A stretch of DNA of 64,000 nt from Levilactobacillus hammesii DSM 16381 (lineage in GTDB: Bacteria; Bacillota; Bacilli; Lactobacillales; Lactobacillaceae). Under the pieces are notes generated by a model. That model did not search any database, was not told where the DNA came from, and saw only the letters and a list, made by a program, of their open reading frames with translations. Made by a program: the position numbers and the translations under genes. Positions 8,216-18,763 of this stretch are shown piece after piece. The stretch is taken from assembly GCF_001434395.1 (NCBI RefSeq), contig NZ_AZFS01000054.1:1-64000 (forward strand). Reading direction: 5' to 3'. Positions within the stretch are counted from its first letter, which is position 1; each line of letters begins with the position of its first letter.

Positions 8216-8221
8216 TATAAT
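8216..8221 (+). promoter_or_regulatory. -10 box of the small gene/lipoprotein unit
   Basis: A perfect TATAAT 31 bases before the ATG at 8253; no good -35 at the expected distance. Confidence 0.5.
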
Positions 8222-8252
8222 TAAACTAAGCTTGTGATCGGGGGAATCAAAC

Positions 8253-8528
8253 ATGCGGCTCATTGACTTTAACCTCTCGACCATCGATCTGCACCCCGCC
8301 CTGCGCCTCTATTGGGAGCATGACGGGCAGCAAACCCCGGTGATCGACCTACAAACTGAAAACCACCAGCTTCGCCTCTTAACGGGTGCAGGGCGTCCCT
8401 TAACGCTTGACCAACTGCGCACGCGTAGTCAGCAGGTTGACCCACAGACGGCCCTCTTTGTCGCTCAGGATCCACCCCAACGGCTCTACGGCTATCGTCT
8501 AGTGCCCCATCAAATTTTATTTGGTTGA
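8253..8528 (+). CDS. Small conserved-looking protein of unknown function
   Basis: 91 residues, soluble, with no signal peptide or membrane helix and no motif I recognise. GGGGGA before the ATG is a reasonable ribosome site, and the TATAAT upstream suggests a real transcription unit. Its TGA stop lies 13 bases before the lipoprotein start, and the lipoprotein's AAAGGAG abuts that stop, so the two are very likely one operon. Sequence is polar and rich in Gln, Leu and Arg. Confidence 0.6.
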   Translation: MRLIDFNLSTIDLHPALRLYWEHDGQQTPVIDLQTENHQLRLLTGAGRPLTLDQLRTRSQQVDPQTALFVAQDPPQRLYGYRLVPHQILFG

Positions 8529-8541
8529 AAGGAGTTTTACC

Positions 8542-9297
8542 ATGCGTTACATCAAAGCATCATTGCTTCTCAGTCTGAGCCTTCTGGCGTTAGGATTGGC
8601 CGGTTGCCAGTCAAGCGGTCAGAAGAGTACGGCCAGTTTCAAGGACAGTAGCAGCCAATCTAGCAGCTATAGCGCCAAGGAACCCGATGCGGCGGTGACC
8701 GCGTCTTCGTCGTCTTCACAGAAGGAAGAAGCGCAAACCTATCATCCTAAAGCGGCACAGACCAAGAGTGCCCACTACATCAAGTCCGGTAATTTAAAGA
8801 AGACTGGTCAATATACCTTTGATAAAGTGGGCACCCAGCTCACGCTAGCCAAGGTCAGTCATCCACAGACCATCGTAAAATCCGGCAACCTGACTTACAA
8901 GGTCACAACCGTCCGGATCATTAAGAACACGGCCAAAACGGCTGCTGCCAAGCGAATGGCTGCTCAGGCGTTGAATCTGGCTCAGATCAAGAGTCCTTAT
9001 TACACGCTGCAGGTCAAGTTTACCATTTACAATCGGGGTAAACAGACCGTCACGACCGATGGTATCCAAGCCATCCGGCTCAGCGGTAACCGACAGCTGA
9101 ACGCGGCCAATCAGCTGAGTGACGCCAGTGCCGGGAAAGCGATCCCGGCTAAAGGCCAACTGGCAACCTTTGCCACGGGACTCGTCAGTGAAAAGACGAA
9201 GCCCACATTTAAGACCGTCACCATCAAATTTGCTGGTGCCTTCGCGGATAAGAAACAGGTCGTCAAGCCAACCAGCTGGTTGAAGCTGTCCCTGTAA
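8542..9297 (+). CDS. Lipoprotein with a DUF4352-like C-terminal domain
   Basis: 251 residues. A lipoprotein signal peptide ends in the lipobox LAGC (Cys near residue 22), so the protein is anchored on the outer face of the membrane. A Ser/Lys/Gln-rich linker (about 23-85) leads to a beta-rich domain (about 95-250) with segments YTLQVKFTIYNRG and KTVTIKFAGAFAD, resembling the immunoglobulin-like DUF4352/DUF5067 domains of Gram-positive lipoproteins. Function unknown. The start at 8542 is chosen over an in-frame start at 8521 because AAAGGAG precedes it and the signal peptide then begins MRYIKAS. Confidence 0.75.
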   Translation: MRYIKASLLLSLSLLALGLAGCQSSGQKSTASFKDSSSQSSSYSAKEPDAAVTASSSSSQKEEAQTYHPKAAQTKSAHYIKSGNLKKTGQYTFDKVGTQLTLAKVSHPQTIVKSGNLTYKVTTVRIIKNTAKTAAAKRMAAQALNLAQIKSPYYTLQVKFTIYNRGKQTVTTDGIQAIRLSGNRQLNAANQLSDASAGKAIPAKGQLATFATGLVSEKTKPTFKTVTIKFAGAFADKKQVVKPTSWLKLSL

Positions 9298-9316
9298 CCG
9301 CCATTCCCGAAAAATC

Positions 9317-9362
9317 AAAACGTGATCAATCAAGACTCTAATCCTGATTGATCACGTTTTTT
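9317..9362. terminator. Terminator between the lipoprotein gene and obgE
   Basis: A perfect 13-bp stem ACGTGATCAATCA (9320-9332) with TGATTGATCACGT (9345-9357), an A run before and T run after; it can act in both directions. Confidence 0.9.
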
Positions 9363-9414
9363 CTAATCCTAAAACGGCATTTTTGATTAGTTAGGTTGAT
9401 TCTTTGCCAATCAA

Positions 9415-10710
9415 TTAGGCCATGTATTCGAAGGTAAAGTCGTCGATCTTAACCAGATCACCGTTCTTAGCACCGTGATCACGCAGGCTACTGTCGACAC
9501 CCATGCCCCGCATCTGCCGCGTAAAGCGCAACAAACTTTCATCATGGTTGATATCCGTCATCCGGAAGAGCTTCAATAGCTTATCACCGGTCAAGACCCA
9601 AGTCCCGTCAGCATCCTGAGTAACTTCAAAGTCTGGTTCTGGCGTAAAGTCATACTCAGCCTTCTCAACCACTTCTTCTTGCTTGACTGGGAACTTCGGC
9701 GTTGCGGCCAAGATGTCAGCCGTCCGTTGCAAGAGTGGCGTCAAGCCGTCATGCGTCAACGCTGAAACCGCGTAGACTTCAGGTGCAGTTGCCAATAACT
9801 CATCCTGCTTCAAGTCTTCCTTGAACTTGGCCAAGTTGTCAGCAGAATCTGGCATATCCATCTTGTTAGCAACCACGATCTGTGGGCGCTTTAAGATATC
9901 TGGATCATACATCTTTAATTCTTCATTGATTTTTTCAAAGTCATCGTAAGGATCGCGACCTTCCAACCCACTCATGTCAATCAGATGCAGGATAACCCGC
10001 GTCCGTTCAACGTGGCGTAAGAACTGGAAGCCCAGGCCAACCCCGTTAGCCGCACCCTCAATTAATCCGGGTAAGTCGGCCATCACGAAATCACGACCAT
10101 CGGGTAGCCGCACCATCCCCAGGTTAGGAACCAACGTGGTGAAGTGGTATTCAGCAATCTTTGGCTTAGCGCTCGTAACCGTTGATAACAGGGTTGATTT
10201 TCCAACTGAAGGAAAACCAACCAGACCAACGTCGGCCAAGACCTTTAATTCCAAACGAATTTCAAATTCTTGCCCGGGTTCACCATTTTCGGCAATTTCT
10301 GGGGCGGGGTTCTTGGGTGAGGCAAAATGAATGTTGCCTCGACCCCCACGGCCACCCTTCGCCACAATCGCGGAGTCGTCACTGGCCACCAGGTCCGCAA
10401 TGACGGCACCGGTCTCATCATTATAAATCGTCGTTCCTTGTGGCACACTGATAATTGTGTCAGTTGCCCCACGGCCCGTCATTGACTTGATTGCACCATT
10501 GCCACCGCTCTTGGCCTTAAATTTCCGTTGGTACCGGAAATCCATCAGAGTCCGTAACCCTTCGTCTACGGCAAATACGATGTTTCCACCGCGACCACCG
10601 TCACCACCGGCTGGTCCACCATTCGGGACGAATTTTTCCCGACGGAAGGCAACCATTCCGTCGCCACCCTTACCGGCCTTCACACTAATTTTAACTTGAT
10701 CTACAAACAT
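9415..10710 (-). CDS. obgE: GTPase ObgE/CgtA
   Basis: 431 residues. ObgE binds the 50S subunit and acts in ribosome assembly and the stringent response. Order of domains: glycine-rich Obg fold (1-158), GTPase domain with Walker A GFPSVGKS (165-172), DLPG near 212, NKMD near 283 and SAL near 320, and the C-terminal OCT domain (about 350-431) of Gram-positive Obg. GAGGAA precedes the ATG. Confidence 0.98.
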   Translation of the reverse strand: MFVDQVKISVKAGKGGDGMVAFRREKFVPNGGPAGGDGGRGGNIVFAVDEGLRTLMDFRYQRKFKAKSGGNGAIKSMTGRGATDTIISVPQGTTIYNDETGAVIADLVASDDSAIVAKGGRGGRGNIHFASPKNPAPEIAENGEPGQEFEIRLELKVLADVGLVGFPSVGKSTLLSTVTSAKPKIAEYHFTTLVPNLGMVRLPDGRDFVMADLPGLIEGAANGVGLGFQFLRHVERTRVILHLIDMSGLEGRDPYDDFEKINEELKMYDPDILKRPQIVVANKMDMPDSADNLAKFKEDLKQDELLATAPEVYAVSALTHDGLTPLLQRTADILAATPKFPVKQEEVVEKAEYDFTPEPDFEVTQDADGTWVLTGDKLLKLFRMTDINHDESLLRFTRQMRGMGVDSSLRDHGAKNGDLVKIDDFTFEYMA

Positions 10711-10798
10711 ATTTTATATTCCTCGTTTTCTAAGCCAGCCCGCGCTGCTTTCTTCGTAAGTATCCTGCTAGCCAGTATACCGGCAAACGGCCGCCACG

Positions 10799-12616
10799 TC
10801 AAAGCTTCGTTGGCGTTCGGGGACTTTTAATTTCCGCCGTCTCGGCCTGAAGCGTTAGCCGAATCGTTTGTGCAACGGTCTTACTAATCCCAATTTCGCG
10901 CAAATCATCCACGCTCGCTTCCCCAATCTTCTTGGTTGACCCAAATTTACGCAACAGTTTATTTCGTGTCTTGGGCCCCACACCCGGAATTCGATCGAGG
11001 CGGGAACTCAGTGAATGCTTGCTATGAACCTGACGATGGAAGGTAATGGCAAACCGGTGCACTTCATCTTGAATCCGCTGCACCAGGTAGAAGCCCTGAC
11101 TCTTGGGATCCAGATGCACGTGATGGTCATCGGGACCAAACAACAGGTCGGCCGTCTTATGGTGATCGTTCTTCACCATCCCCGCTACCGGGATGTGCAG
11201 GTCAAATTCATCCGCCAGAACTTCCTTGACGGCATTCATCTGGATGTCGCCCCCATCCATTAAGATCAGGTCGGGCATCTGCGCGTGCTCCTTAAGCAAT
11301 CGGCCATAGCGCCGACGAATAACTTCCAACGTGCTAGCCGTTTCATCAGCATGATCCACGGTTCGTAACTTGTATTTCCGGTAAAGCTTTTTATTCGGTT
11401 GACCATCAACGAAGACCACCATTGCCGAGACCAGGTCAGCCCCCTGAATGTGAGAATGGTCAAACGCTTCGATTTTATGCCCCGGGGCAATTCCCAAAGC
11501 ATCCGTGATTTCCTTCATGGCACCCGTGGTCTTGCCCTCATCGAGCTCTAACAGCCGAAACTTCTCTTCTAAGACCAGTCGAGAGTTCTTACCCGCCATG
11601 TCAAGCAGATCACGTTTGGTGCCCCGCTGCGGCGTTCTAACGGGCACGTGAAGGATGGATTCAATCGTCTCACCATCGATACTAGCCGGTACTAAGATTT
11701 CCCGCGGTAAGACCGTATTCTTTCGTTGGTAGAATTGCACAATGAAGCTCGCCAATTCTTCCTCAGCCGTACTGACAATCGGGAATAACCGTTTTTCACG
11801 CTTCATCAAACGGGCTTGCCGAATGAAGAAGACCTGAATGGACAGCCAGCCCTTATCCAGATAAAAGTTAAAGATATCCCGCGGCGTACTGTCATTGGAA
11901 ATAATCTTCTGCTTCTCAACGGTCGCTTCAATGTAACGAATCTGGTCACGCAGATCCGCTGCCCGCTCGTAAGCCATGTCAGCGGCCGCAGCCGTCATCC
12001 GGTCGGTCAACTCCTTCTCAGCGTGACCGACATTGCCATTTAAGAAGGACTTAATCTTCTTAATCTGTTCATCGTATTCCGCTTGGGGTACCTCTTTGAA
12101 ACAGGCACCTAAGCACTGGCCCATGTGATAGTAGAGACACGGGCGACCCTGGTAGCCCGTACACCGGCGTAAGGGATAGACTTTCTGCAAGAAGTGAATC
12201 GTTTCCTCCGCCGCATACACGTTGGGATAGGGGCCAAAGTAATAGGCCCCGTCCTTCTTGATATCGCTGACCAGGATCAACTGTGGATCGCGTTCATTGG
12301 TAATCTTAATGTAAGGATAACCCGTCCCCCGCTTCAACTTGATGTTAAAGTAGGGCTGATGCTTTTGGATCAACGTGATTTCAAGGAGAAAGGCTTCCTT
12401 GTCCGTTGACGTAATAATCGTCTCAAAGTCAACGATTTCGCTGACCAGTTGCGCCGTCTTACCGGTATGGCTACTCTTAAAGTAGGACCGTACCCGGTTC
12501 TTTAGGTTTTTAGCCTTCCCCACATAGATAATCTGGCTGTTGATGTTTTTCATCAAATAACAGCCGGGAAGGCCCGGCAATAGTGCCAGTTTGTGTTCCA
12601 AATATTCCGATGCCAA
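10799..12616 (-). CDS. uvrC: Excinuclease ABC subunit C
   Basis: 605 residues from the proposed start. UvrC makes both incisions in nucleotide excision repair. It has an N-terminal GIY-YIG nuclease (about 10-90, GCYLMKN and IIYVGKAKNLKNR), a UvrB-binding UVR segment (about 200-235), the C-terminal RNase H-like nuclease with FDHSHIQG and LILMDGG, and helix-hairpin-helix repeats (LDRIPGVGPKTRNKLL). The open frame extends 42 codons further upstream, but family members begin ASEYLEHKLALLP, and GGGAGG lies 8 bases before the TTG at 12616, so that start is preferred. Confidence 0.96.
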   Translation of the reverse strand: MASEYLEHKLALLPGLPGCYLMKNINSQIIYVGKAKNLKNRVRSYFKSSHTGKTAQLVSEIVDFETIITSTDKEAFLLEITLIQKHQPYFNIKLKRGTGYPYIKITNERDPQLILVSDIKKDGAYYFGPYPNVYAAEETIHFLQKVYPLRRCTGYQGRPCLYYHMGQCLGACFKEVPQAEYDEQIKKIKSFLNGNVGHAEKELTDRMTAAAADMAYERAADLRDQIRYIEATVEKQKIISNDSTPRDIFNFYLDKGWLSIQVFFIRQARLMKREKRLFPIVSTAEEELASFIVQFYQRKNTVLPREILVPASIDGETIESILHVPVRTPQRGTKRDLLDMAGKNSRLVLEEKFRLLELDEGKTTGAMKEITDALGIAPGHKIEAFDHSHIQGADLVSAMVVFVDGQPNKKLYRKYKLRTVDHADETASTLEVIRRRYGRLLKEHAQMPDLILMDGGDIQMNAVKEVLADEFDLHIPVAGMVKNDHHKTADLLFGPDDHHVHLDPKSQGFYLVQRIQDEVHRFAITFHRQVHSKHSLSSRLDRIPGVGPKTRNKLLRKFGSTKKIGEASVDDLREIGISKTVAQTIRLTLQAETAEIKSPRTPTKL

Positions 12617-12838
12617 GGGCCTAACCTCCCGTTCATTTCTCGAATTAGCTAATAAAGTATAAGCCGAATACCTGTTTGGTGCAAGCAATTTACCCCGTCG
12701 CGGCGCTGGTTCTCGGATTCCGCCAAGTCGTCCTGAAAACAACGGATTTTATTTGGTTTTTGCCAAGCTTCAGCCTGATAAATGACAAATTCACGCAATT
12801 CTGCTATGATTACTGCTAAAGACAAGGAGGTGGCTTGA

Positions 12839-13027
12839 ATGGCTCTTAAAGTAAAACGCCAGGATGACCTTGACTCCATGTTCGGTAAATTTGCTGAGAT
12901 GGACCCCACGGACGTTAAGCGTGACAAGTTTTTGAAGCGCGATGACGCCCACAAGGATAACAAGCGTGCAAAAGGCTTGATCAAATCTGATAAATCTAAA
13001 CACGAACAGGATCACAGTCAAGACTAA
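12839..13027 (+). CDS. Small highly charged conserved protein
   Basis: 62 residues, about half of them charged (Lys, Asp, Arg, Glu). It opens ALKVKRQDDLDSMFGKFAEM and ends in a Lys/Asp/His-rich tail that is probably unstructured. A very good ribosome site AAGGAGG and a strong terminator mark it as a genuine gene. It resembles the short Lactobacillales proteins annotated as SPJ_0845 family, but I recall that family only loosely. No function is known. Confidence 0.65.
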   Translation: MALKVKRQDDLDSMFGKFAEMDPTDVKRDKFLKRDDAHKDNKRAKGLIKSDKSKHEQDHSQD

Positions 13028-13038
13028 CGGTATAAGTT

Positions 13039-13074
13039 AAAGGACTCACGGCAACCGCCGTGGGTCCTTTTTTT
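13039..13074 (+). terminator. Terminator of the small charged-protein gene
   Basis: AAAGGACTCACGGC (13039-13052) pairs with GCCGTGGGTCCTTT (13057-13070) with a 4-base loop and seven T. Confidence 0.92.
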
Positions 13075-13108
13075 GTGTCAGGCATAATGCACGGGGTGAC
13101 CCGTCATT

Positions 13109-13408
13109 CTAGCGTTCGGGTTGAAAACCGTGGGGATAGCGTTCATTCAGACGTTTAATGTTATCTTGAGCCACCTCATCAAAGTCAATATCGGCCCACT
13201 GGGCAATCTGACTGAGGTACCATAGCACGTCACCCATCTCCTTAACGATGGCTTCATGATCCATGTCCTGACCGTGGAAGGTGTAGTTCTTAACCAGATC
13301 AACGACCTGACCAGACTCACCCGCCAAACCCAAGGCACAGTTCGTTAAGACCTGCTCGTTGCCATATAACGTCCGGTTTGCGGCTTTTTGATAATCATTA
13401 AATTCCAT
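13109..13408 (-). CDS. MazG-like nucleotide pyrophosphohydrolase
   Basis: 99 residues. It carries the all-alpha NTP pyrophosphatase pattern: GLAGESGQVVDLVKN (about 27-41) with its acidic metal ligands and KEMGDVLWYLSQIA (about 55-68) with the ExxD pair. Such proteins hydrolyse unusual or excess nucleoside triphosphates to monophosphates. The frame runs on upstream through ysxC, but the start MEFNDYQKAANR at 13408 has a GGGGGA site and lies only 1 base from the ysxC stop, so the two are one operon. Confidence 0.85.
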   Translation of the reverse strand: MEFNDYQKAANRTLYGNEQVLTNCALGLAGESGQVVDLVKNYTFHGQDMDHEAIVKEMGDVLWYLSQIAQWADIDFDEVAQDNIKRLNERYPHGFQPER

Positions 13409-13409
13409 G

Positions 13410-14003
13410 TTAATTCCCCCCAAAGGCTTGTTGTTCGATCCAGTTCCAGACGGCATCCTTACCGATCTTTTTGGGTGCTGAGAACATAATAATATTATCG
13501 GTGTTCGGTAAATCCATGGCCTTCTTAATTTGACTAACGGCTTGATTCCACTTGCCACGGGCGATTTTATCACTCTTAGTGGCAACGATCAGCGTTGGTA
13601 AATTAAAGTAAGCCAGGTACTTATACATTTGAATATCATCTTCGGTTGGTGCATGACGTGCGTCAACCAGTGAGACAACACCCTTTAATTGATCGCGTTG
13701 GGTCAGGTAGGTTTCAATCATCTGCCCCCACTTTTCGCGTTCTGACTTGGAAACCTTGGCGTAACCGTAGCCAGGCACATCGACGAAGTATAACTGATCT
13801 TCCACATTGTAGAAATTCAGCGTCTGCGTCTTGCCGGGTTGACTAGAGGTCCGAGCGTACGACCGCCGATTAATTAAAACGTTCGTCAGTGACGACTTTC
13901 CCACGTTAGACCGACCGACTAACGCAATTTCTGGATACCCCGTTGTTGGGTACTGTGCGGGGTCAACCGCACTCATGACTAATTCCACGTGATTGACTTC
14001 CAT
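13410..14003 (-). CDS. ysxC: Ribosome biogenesis GTPase YsxC/EngB
   Basis: 197 residues, usual length. An essential GTPase of late 50S assembly. Motifs: Walker [11 protein letters not shown] (about 30-39), G3 DVPGYG (about 74-79), G4 ATKSDK (about 141-146), G5 FSAPKK. It lies downstream of clpX in the same direction, as in many Firmicutes, although a terminator-like hairpin stands between them. Confidence 0.96.
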   Translation of the reverse strand: MEVNHVELVMSAVDPAQYPTTGYPEIALVGRSNVGKSSLTNVLINRRSYARTSSQPGKTQTLNFYNVEDQLYFVDVPGYGYAKVSKSEREKWGQMIETYLTQRDQLKGVVSLVDARHAPTEDDIQMYKYLAYFNLPTLIVATKSDKIARGKWNQAVSQIKKAMDLPNTDNIIMFSAPKKIGKDAVWNWIEQQAFGGN

Positions 14004-14134
14004 TGGTTAATGCCATCCTCTCCAAATATCTTTCATCATTTTAACACAGAACGTCACGCGACTGGAGACTTTCTCCACACGGTCATTCCCAATAAAGCGG
14101 TTAACGCCCGTGACAGCGCCCATTTGCGCGCAAC

Positions 14135-14163
14135 AAAAAAACGACCAACCCGAAGGCCGGTCG
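14135..14163 (-). terminator. Terminator of clpX
   Basis: CGACC (14142-14146) pairs with GGTCG (14159-14163), with an inner GG/CC pairing and a 4-base loop; the A run 14135-14141 gives the T run on the minus strand. The stem has a mismatch, so read-through into ysxC is possible. Confidence 0.6.
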
Positions 14164-14184
14164 CAACACCACATACTGTGGTAA

Positions 14185-15438
14185 TTATGAAGCTTTTTGA
14201 TCCTTTAAGATAACTTCAGGTTCTGCATGATCCGTCACGGTGTCCGCCGTAATCACGACCTTAGCCACGTCATCACGACTTGGCAAGTCAAACATGATGT
14301 CACGCATCACATCTTCAATGATCGACCGCAAACCCCGGGCCCCTGTATTCCGCGCAATGGCTAACTTGGCCATTTCACGTAAGGCAGCTGGCTGGAATTC
14401 CAGTTGAACATCGTCGAGTGACAATAACTTTTCATATTGCTTAACCAAGGCATTCTTTGGTTCAGTTAAGATCCGGACCAAATCATTTTCATCCAGTTTT
14501 TCAAGGGCGGTTAAAATCGGTAACCGTCCAATAAATTCTGGAATTAATCCGAATTGGAGCAAGTCTTCAGGAATCACGTGTTGCATCAAGCTATCACCGG
14601 ATGCCAGCACATTTTGTTCCTTGCTGTCAGCCCCAAAACCGATGGTCTGATCACCGAGACGACGCTTAACGATGCCGTCAATGCCATCAAACGCCCCACC
14701 AACGATGAATAAGATGTTCGTGGTATCGATTTGAATGAACTCTTGTTGCGGATGCTTACGACCACCCTGAGGCGGCACATTGGCAATCGTGCCTTCCAAG
14801 ATCTTAAGTAAGGCTTGTTGAACCCCTTCACCGGAAACGTCCCGCGTAATCGACACGTTTTCGGATTTCTTAGCAATCTTATCAATTTCATCGATGTAGA
14901 TAATGCCTTTTTCAGCACGATCAACATCGTAGTCGGCATTTTGCAGGAGCTTTAAGAGGATGTTTTCAACATCTTCACCCACATAACCGGCTTCAGTCAA
15001 AGTCGTCGCGTCAGCAATTGCAAAAGGTACGTTCAGGATCTTTGCCAGGCTTTGTGCCAAGTAAGTCTTCCCAGAACCAGTCGGTCCGATCACCGCGATG
15101 TTACTCTTCTGCAATTCAGGACCCTCGTCGTCAGCCTGAGCCATTTCATTAACCCGCTTGTAGTGGTTGTAAACGGCAACGGATAACGTCCGCTTAGCCT
15201 CATTTTGGCCAATAACGTATTGGTCGAGCGTGTTGACGATTTCAGCAGGCGTTGGGACTTCTAAGGTTTCTTGAGCGCTGTCTTGGCTGAATTCTTCATC
15301 AATAATTTCTTTACAGAGGTCAATACATTCATTACAGATGTAAACACCTGGGCCGGCAACAATCTTCTTAACTTGATCTTGTGATTTTCCACAAAAAGAA
15401 CAAGTTACTGGGCCATTTGTTTCGGTGTTTTCAAACAA
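14185..15438 (-). CDS. clpX: ClpX, ATPase subunit of the ClpXP protease
   Basis: 417 residues. ClpX unfolds substrates and feeds them to ClpP. The N-terminal zinc domain has its four cysteines (C13, C16, C35, C38). The AAA+ core has Walker A GPTGSGKT (about 117-124), Walker [10 protein letters not shown] (about 180-188), the GYVGEDVE pore loop (about 149-156) and the RKHP loop (about 223-226). The start is TTG at 15438, with AAAGGGTGA upstream. Confidence 0.98.
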   Translation of the reverse strand: MFENTETNGPVTCSFCGKSQDQVKKIVAGPGVYICNECIDLCKEIIDEEFSQDSAQETLEVPTPAEIVNTLDQYVIGQNEAKRTLSVAVYNHYKRVNEMAQADDEGPELQKSNIAVIGPTGSGKTYLAQSLAKILNVPFAIADATTLTEAGYVGEDVENILLKLLQNADYDVDRAEKGIIYIDEIDKIAKKSENVSITRDVSGEGVQQALLKILEGTIANVPPQGGRKHPQQEFIQIDTTNILFIVGGAFDGIDGIVKRRLGDQTIGFGADSKEQNVLASGDSLMQHVIPEDLLQFGLIPEFIGRLPILTALEKLDENDLVRILTEPKNALVKQYEKLLSLDDVQLEFQPAALREMAKLAIARNTGARGLRSIIEDVMRDIMFDLPSRDDVAKVVITADTVTDHAEPEVILKDQKAS

Positions 15439-15541
15439 TAAACTTCACCCTTTCTCTCCAGGCTTAAGCCTAACTCATTACAAAAAGCTTTTTCGGTCAG
15501 TAAACCTGTCGAACTAACCAGGTTTTCCCTATCAATCGTGT

Positions 15542-15547
15542 ACTATA
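15542..15547 (-). promoter_or_regulatory. Extended -10 promoter of clpX
   Basis: On the minus strand TGG-TATAGT reads as an extended -10 (TG one base before the hexamer), about 100 bases before the clpX start; the -35 is poor. No CIRCE or CtsR heat-shock box was seen. Confidence 0.45.
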
Positions 15548-15608
15548 CCACAGATAAGCGCGCGAGAAAATCAATTTGTCTCGCACGAGCAGAAAACCCA
15601 ATTCTAAA

Positions 15609-15645
15609 AGAAAAACCGGGACAACAGCGACTGTCGTCCCGGTCA
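15609..15645 (-). terminator. Terminator of tig
   Basis: ACCGGGACAACAG pairs with CTGTCGTCCCGGT with one mismatch; the A run on the left gives T on the minus strand. Confidence 0.88.
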
Positions 15646-15662
15646 AGCACTCAAACAATGAA

Positions 15663-16973
15663 CTAGTCGTTGTCTTCTGAGTCCTTCTTCTTGTCTTGCT
15701 TTGCAGAATCAGCAATCAAGTCAACAGCGCTCTTGATAGCAATGTCATGCTTCAACATGTCATCGGAAAGGGCACTACGAACAGCACTTTCTTCCATGCC
15801 GTATTGACCAGCTAAGTCCTTAACTTCAGCATTGATTTCGTCTTCTGAAGGTTCGATCTTTTCAGCAGCAACAACGGCTTCAAGAACCAGGTTAGTCTTA
15901 ACCCGCTTTTCGGCACCATCAGTAAATTGCTTCCGTAAGTCGTCTTCAGTCGTTCCAGTCAATTGGAAGTACATCTTTGGTTCGATACCTTGTTGTTGCA
16001 TGTTAGCCAGGTATTGGTCCATTTGACGGTTGATGTCATCCTTCAGCATAGCTTCTGGGATGTCAGCGATTTCGGCGTTATCAACGGCTTCGCTAATAGC
16101 TTCGTCTTCGATAGCATCGTGGGCAGCATGCGTCTTTTGTTCCTTCAAGCTGTCCTTCGTCTTGGCCTTTAATTCTTCTAAGCTGTCAACATCTTCGTCA
16201 ACATCCTTAGCGAATTCGTCATCCAATTCTGGTAATTGCTTTTCCTTAACTTCGTGGATGGTAACCTTGAAAGTGGCTTCCTTGTCACGTAAGTCTTCGG
16301 CTTGGTAGTCCTTAGGGAAAGTGACCTTAACGTCAACATCTTCGCCAGCCTTGTGACCAACTAATTGGTCTTCGAAGCCAGGGATGAAGGAGTTAGAGCC
16401 TAATTCCAGGGAGTAGTTGTCAGCCTTACCACCATCGAATTGCTTGCCATCAACGTAACCGTCGAAGTCAATCACAACAGTGTCGCCCTTAGCAGCGGCT
16501 TCGTCTTCCTTAAGCACTAATTCAGCTTGTTGTTGACGTTGCTTTTCTAATTCAGCGTCGATGTCCTTTTGGTAAACCCGCGTGTTTTGCTTCGTTACAC
16601 TAAGACCCTTGTAGTCGCCCAACTTAACGTCTGGCTTAACCGTAACAACGGCCTTCAGAACCCAAGCCTTACCCTTGTCCATGGATTCAACATCCACTTG
16701 GGGTTGGTCTACTGGTTCGATACCAGCATCCTTGATAGCTTCTTCGTAAGCATCTGGTAAAACAATGTTTAAAGCATCTTGGTACAATGCTTCTTCACCG
16801 TACATTTGGTCGAAGATTTGACGTGGTACACGGCCCTTACGGAAACCAGGTACAGCCAAGTTCTTCTTGGTACGCTTGAAGGCCTTGTCCAGACCATCTT
16901 TGATCATATCAGGAGCAATTTCAAAGGTTAATTCGCCTTGATTAGAGCCCTTTTTTTCCCATTTTGCAGCCAT
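15663..16973 (-). CDS. tig: Trigger factor
   Basis: 436 residues. A ribosome-bound chaperone and prolyl isomerase. The ribosome-binding signature GFRKGRVPR (about 44-52) is intact; the FKBP-type isomerase domain covers about 160-245 with [19 protein letters not shown], and an acidic helical C-terminal domain follows, ending in a Lys/Asp/Glu tail. Upstream of clpX in the same direction, as in many bacteria, but separated from it by a terminator. Own promoter upstream. Confidence 0.98.
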   Translation of the reverse strand: MAAKWEKKGSNQGELTFEIAPDMIKDGLDKAFKRTKKNLAVPGFRKGRVPRQIFDQMYGEEALYQDALNIVLPDAYEEAIKDAGIEPVDQPQVDVESMDKGKAWVLKAVVTVKPDVKLGDYKGLSVTKQNTRVYQKDIDAELEKQRQQQAELVLKEDEAAAKGDTVVIDFDGYVDGKQFDGGKADNYSLELGSNSFIPGFEDQLVGHKAGEDVDVKVTFPKDYQAEDLRDKEATFKVTIHEVKEKQLPELDDEFAKDVDEDVDSLEELKAKTKDSLKEQKTHAAHDAIEDEAISEAVDNAEIADIPEAMLKDDINRQMDQYLANMQQQGIEPKMYFQLTGTTEDDLRKQFTDGAEKRVKTNLVLEAVVAAEKIEPSEDEINAEVKDLAGQYGMEESAVRSALSDDMLKHDIAIKSAVDLIADSAKQDKKKDSEDND

Positions 16974-17034
16974 TATTTTCCCTCCGAAATGAAAGATATT
17001 ACTATTTACAATTCTATCAATTGCATACTGTATA

Positions 17035-17063
17035 AGTGTACCTTATGCCATCCAAATTGTAAA
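17035..17063 (-). promoter_or_regulatory. Promoter of tig
   Basis: On the minus strand TTTACA (17058-17063) and TACACT (17035-17040) with a 17-base spacer, about 60 bases before the tig start. Confidence 0.6.
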
Positions 17064-17326
17064 ATGATTTTTGTCCAAATACCGTGAATGACGCGGCTTT
17101 CCTAGAAGTTTCCAGTCAAAACGTTAAGAAAATAAAGCGCTATCGCAAAAATAGCCGTCCTCCTAACGATTCGTAGAAACCTAATTTGCCCATAAAAATG
17201 GTCATTACCGTAATCCGGCTTCTTTTCGCGTCACGCCACTGATCTCAAACTCATGTGCCCGAATCAGCGAAATCACGTTGCCCATTTACCGATCAGTCAC
17301 TTAAGAACGCTCATGATTAAGGTACG

Positions 17327-17361
17327 AAAAAAGGACCGAAAAGTTAACCTTTTCAGTCCTT
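17327..17361 (-). terminator. Terminator of tuf
   Basis: AAGGACCGAAAAG (17331-17343) pairs with CTTTTCAGTCCTT (17349-17361) with one mismatch, with an A run at 17327-17332. Confidence 0.85.
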
Positions 17362-17392
17362 CATTCTAGGTACGCTAATTAAATGAATTTAA

Positions 17393-18583
17393 TTAGTCGT
17401 CGATTTCCGTAACGGTACCGGCACCAACAGTGTGGCCACCTTCACGAACAGTAAACTTAGTACCCTTTTCAATGGCAGCTGGTTGGATCAGTTCAACAGT
17501 GAACGTCACGTTGTCACCAGGCATAACCATTTCAACGCCATCTGGCAATTCGATAACACCAGTGATATCAGTGGTGTGGAAGTAGAATTGTGGACGGTAG
17601 TTTGAGAAGAATGGCGTATGACGGCCACCTTCTTCTTTGCTCAAGATGTAGACTTCACCCTTGAACTGCTTGTGGGTTTGGATCGAACCTGGCTTTGCAA
17701 GAACTTGGCCACGAACAACTTGTTCACGGTTAATCCCACGAAGTAAGGCACCAACGTTATCCCCGGCTTCACCAAGGTCCAACGTCTTACGGAACATTTC
17801 AAGACCAGTAACGGTCGTCTTCAATACGTCGTCATGTAAACCAACGATTTCAACTTCGTCACCAACCTTAACCATCCCACGGTCGATACGACCGGAAGCA
17901 ACAGTCCCACGACCAGTGATCGTGAAGACGTCTTCAACAGGCATCAAGAAAGGCTTGTCGTTTTCACGTTCTGGAGTTGGGATGTAGTCATCAACGATAT
18001 CCATCAAGTGAAGGATAACCTTAGTTTGTTCTTCGTCGCCTTCAAGAGCCTTCAAAGCGGAACCACGAACAACAGGAATATCATCACCAGGGTAATCGTA
18101 TTCGGACAACAGTTCACGAACTTCCATTTCAACTAAGTCGACCAATTCGTCGTCATCAACTAAGTCGGTCTTGTTTAAGAAGACAACGATGTAGTTAACA
18201 CCAACTTGGCGAGCAAGCAAAATGTGTTCACGCGTTTGTGGCATAGGGCCATCAGTAGCGGCAACAACCAAGATAGCACCGTCCATTTGGGCAGCACCAG
18301 TGATCATGTTCTTGATGTAGTCAGCATGTCCTGGGGCATCGATATGCGCATAGTGACGCTTTTCAGTTTCGTATTCAACGTGGGCAGTGTTGATCGTGAT
18401 ACCACGTTCACGTTCTTCTGGAGCAGCATCGATATCAGCGTAATCTTCGGCCTTTGCTAAACCTTTGTCAGCAAGTACCTTAGTGATTGCAGCAGTTAAC
18501 GTCGTTTTCCCATGGTCAATATGGCCAATAGTACCAATATTTACATGGGGTTTAGTTCTTTCATAATGTTCTTTTTCAGCCAT
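17393..18583 (-). CDS. tuf: Elongation factor Tu
   Basis: 396 residues. Delivers aminoacyl-tRNA to the ribosome. Walker A GHIDHGKT (20-27), switch [19 protein letters not shown] (about 82-86) and NKTD (about 137-140) are intact, followed by the two beta-barrel domains. A strong GGAGGG site precedes the ATG. It stands alone here rather than in the str operon, as usual in lactobacilli. Confidence 0.99.
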   Translation of the reverse strand: MAEKEHYERTKPHVNIGTIGHIDHGKTTLTAAITKVLADKGLAKAEDYADIDAAPEERERGITINTAHVEYETEKRHYAHIDAPGHADYIKNMITGAAQMDGAILVVAATDGPMPQTREHILLARQVGVNYIVVFLNKTDLVDDDELVDLVEMEVRELLSEYDYPGDDIPVVRGSALKALEGDEEQTKVILHLMDIVDDYIPTPERENDKPFLMPVEDVFTITGRGTVASGRIDRGMVKVGDEVEIVGLHDDVLKTTVTGLEMFRKTLDLGEAGDNVGALLRGINREQVVRGQVLAKPGSIQTHKQFKGEVYILSKEEGGRHTPFFSNYRPQFYFHTTDITGVIELPDGVEMVMPGDNVTFTVELIQPAAIEKGTKFTVREGGHTVGAGTVTEIDD

Positions 18584-18656
18584 TAATGAAACCCTCCTGT
18601 ATTTTATCGCAAGGATAATCGCATTTCTGACGAAAATTAATCACCCTTTGCGTAAA

Positions 18657-18662
18657 ATTATA
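18657..18662 (-). promoter_or_regulatory. -10 box of tuf
   Basis: A perfect TATAAT on the minus strand about 75 bases before the tuf start; the -35 at 17 bases, TTTCCC, is weak. Confidence 0.5.
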
Positions 18663-18763
18663 CTACTTCTTTTCAGAAAGGGAAAGCTGGAACCCTCCCA
18701 AAAAAGAATCCTTGACCAGTATATATGCTGCGGAATTATTTGTAAACTAAAATCTTGCCGAAT

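Larger units (their letters stand above)
16974..17392. other. Spacer between tig and tuf
   Basis: Contains the tig promoter near 17035-17063 and the tuf terminator near 17327-17361. Between them I see no open frame with a ribosome site and no clear RNA structure. Confidence 0.5.

Noticed and set aside
15497-15715. Open frame between clpX and tig on the minus strand
   Set aside because: It runs through the tig terminator and has no ribosome site.
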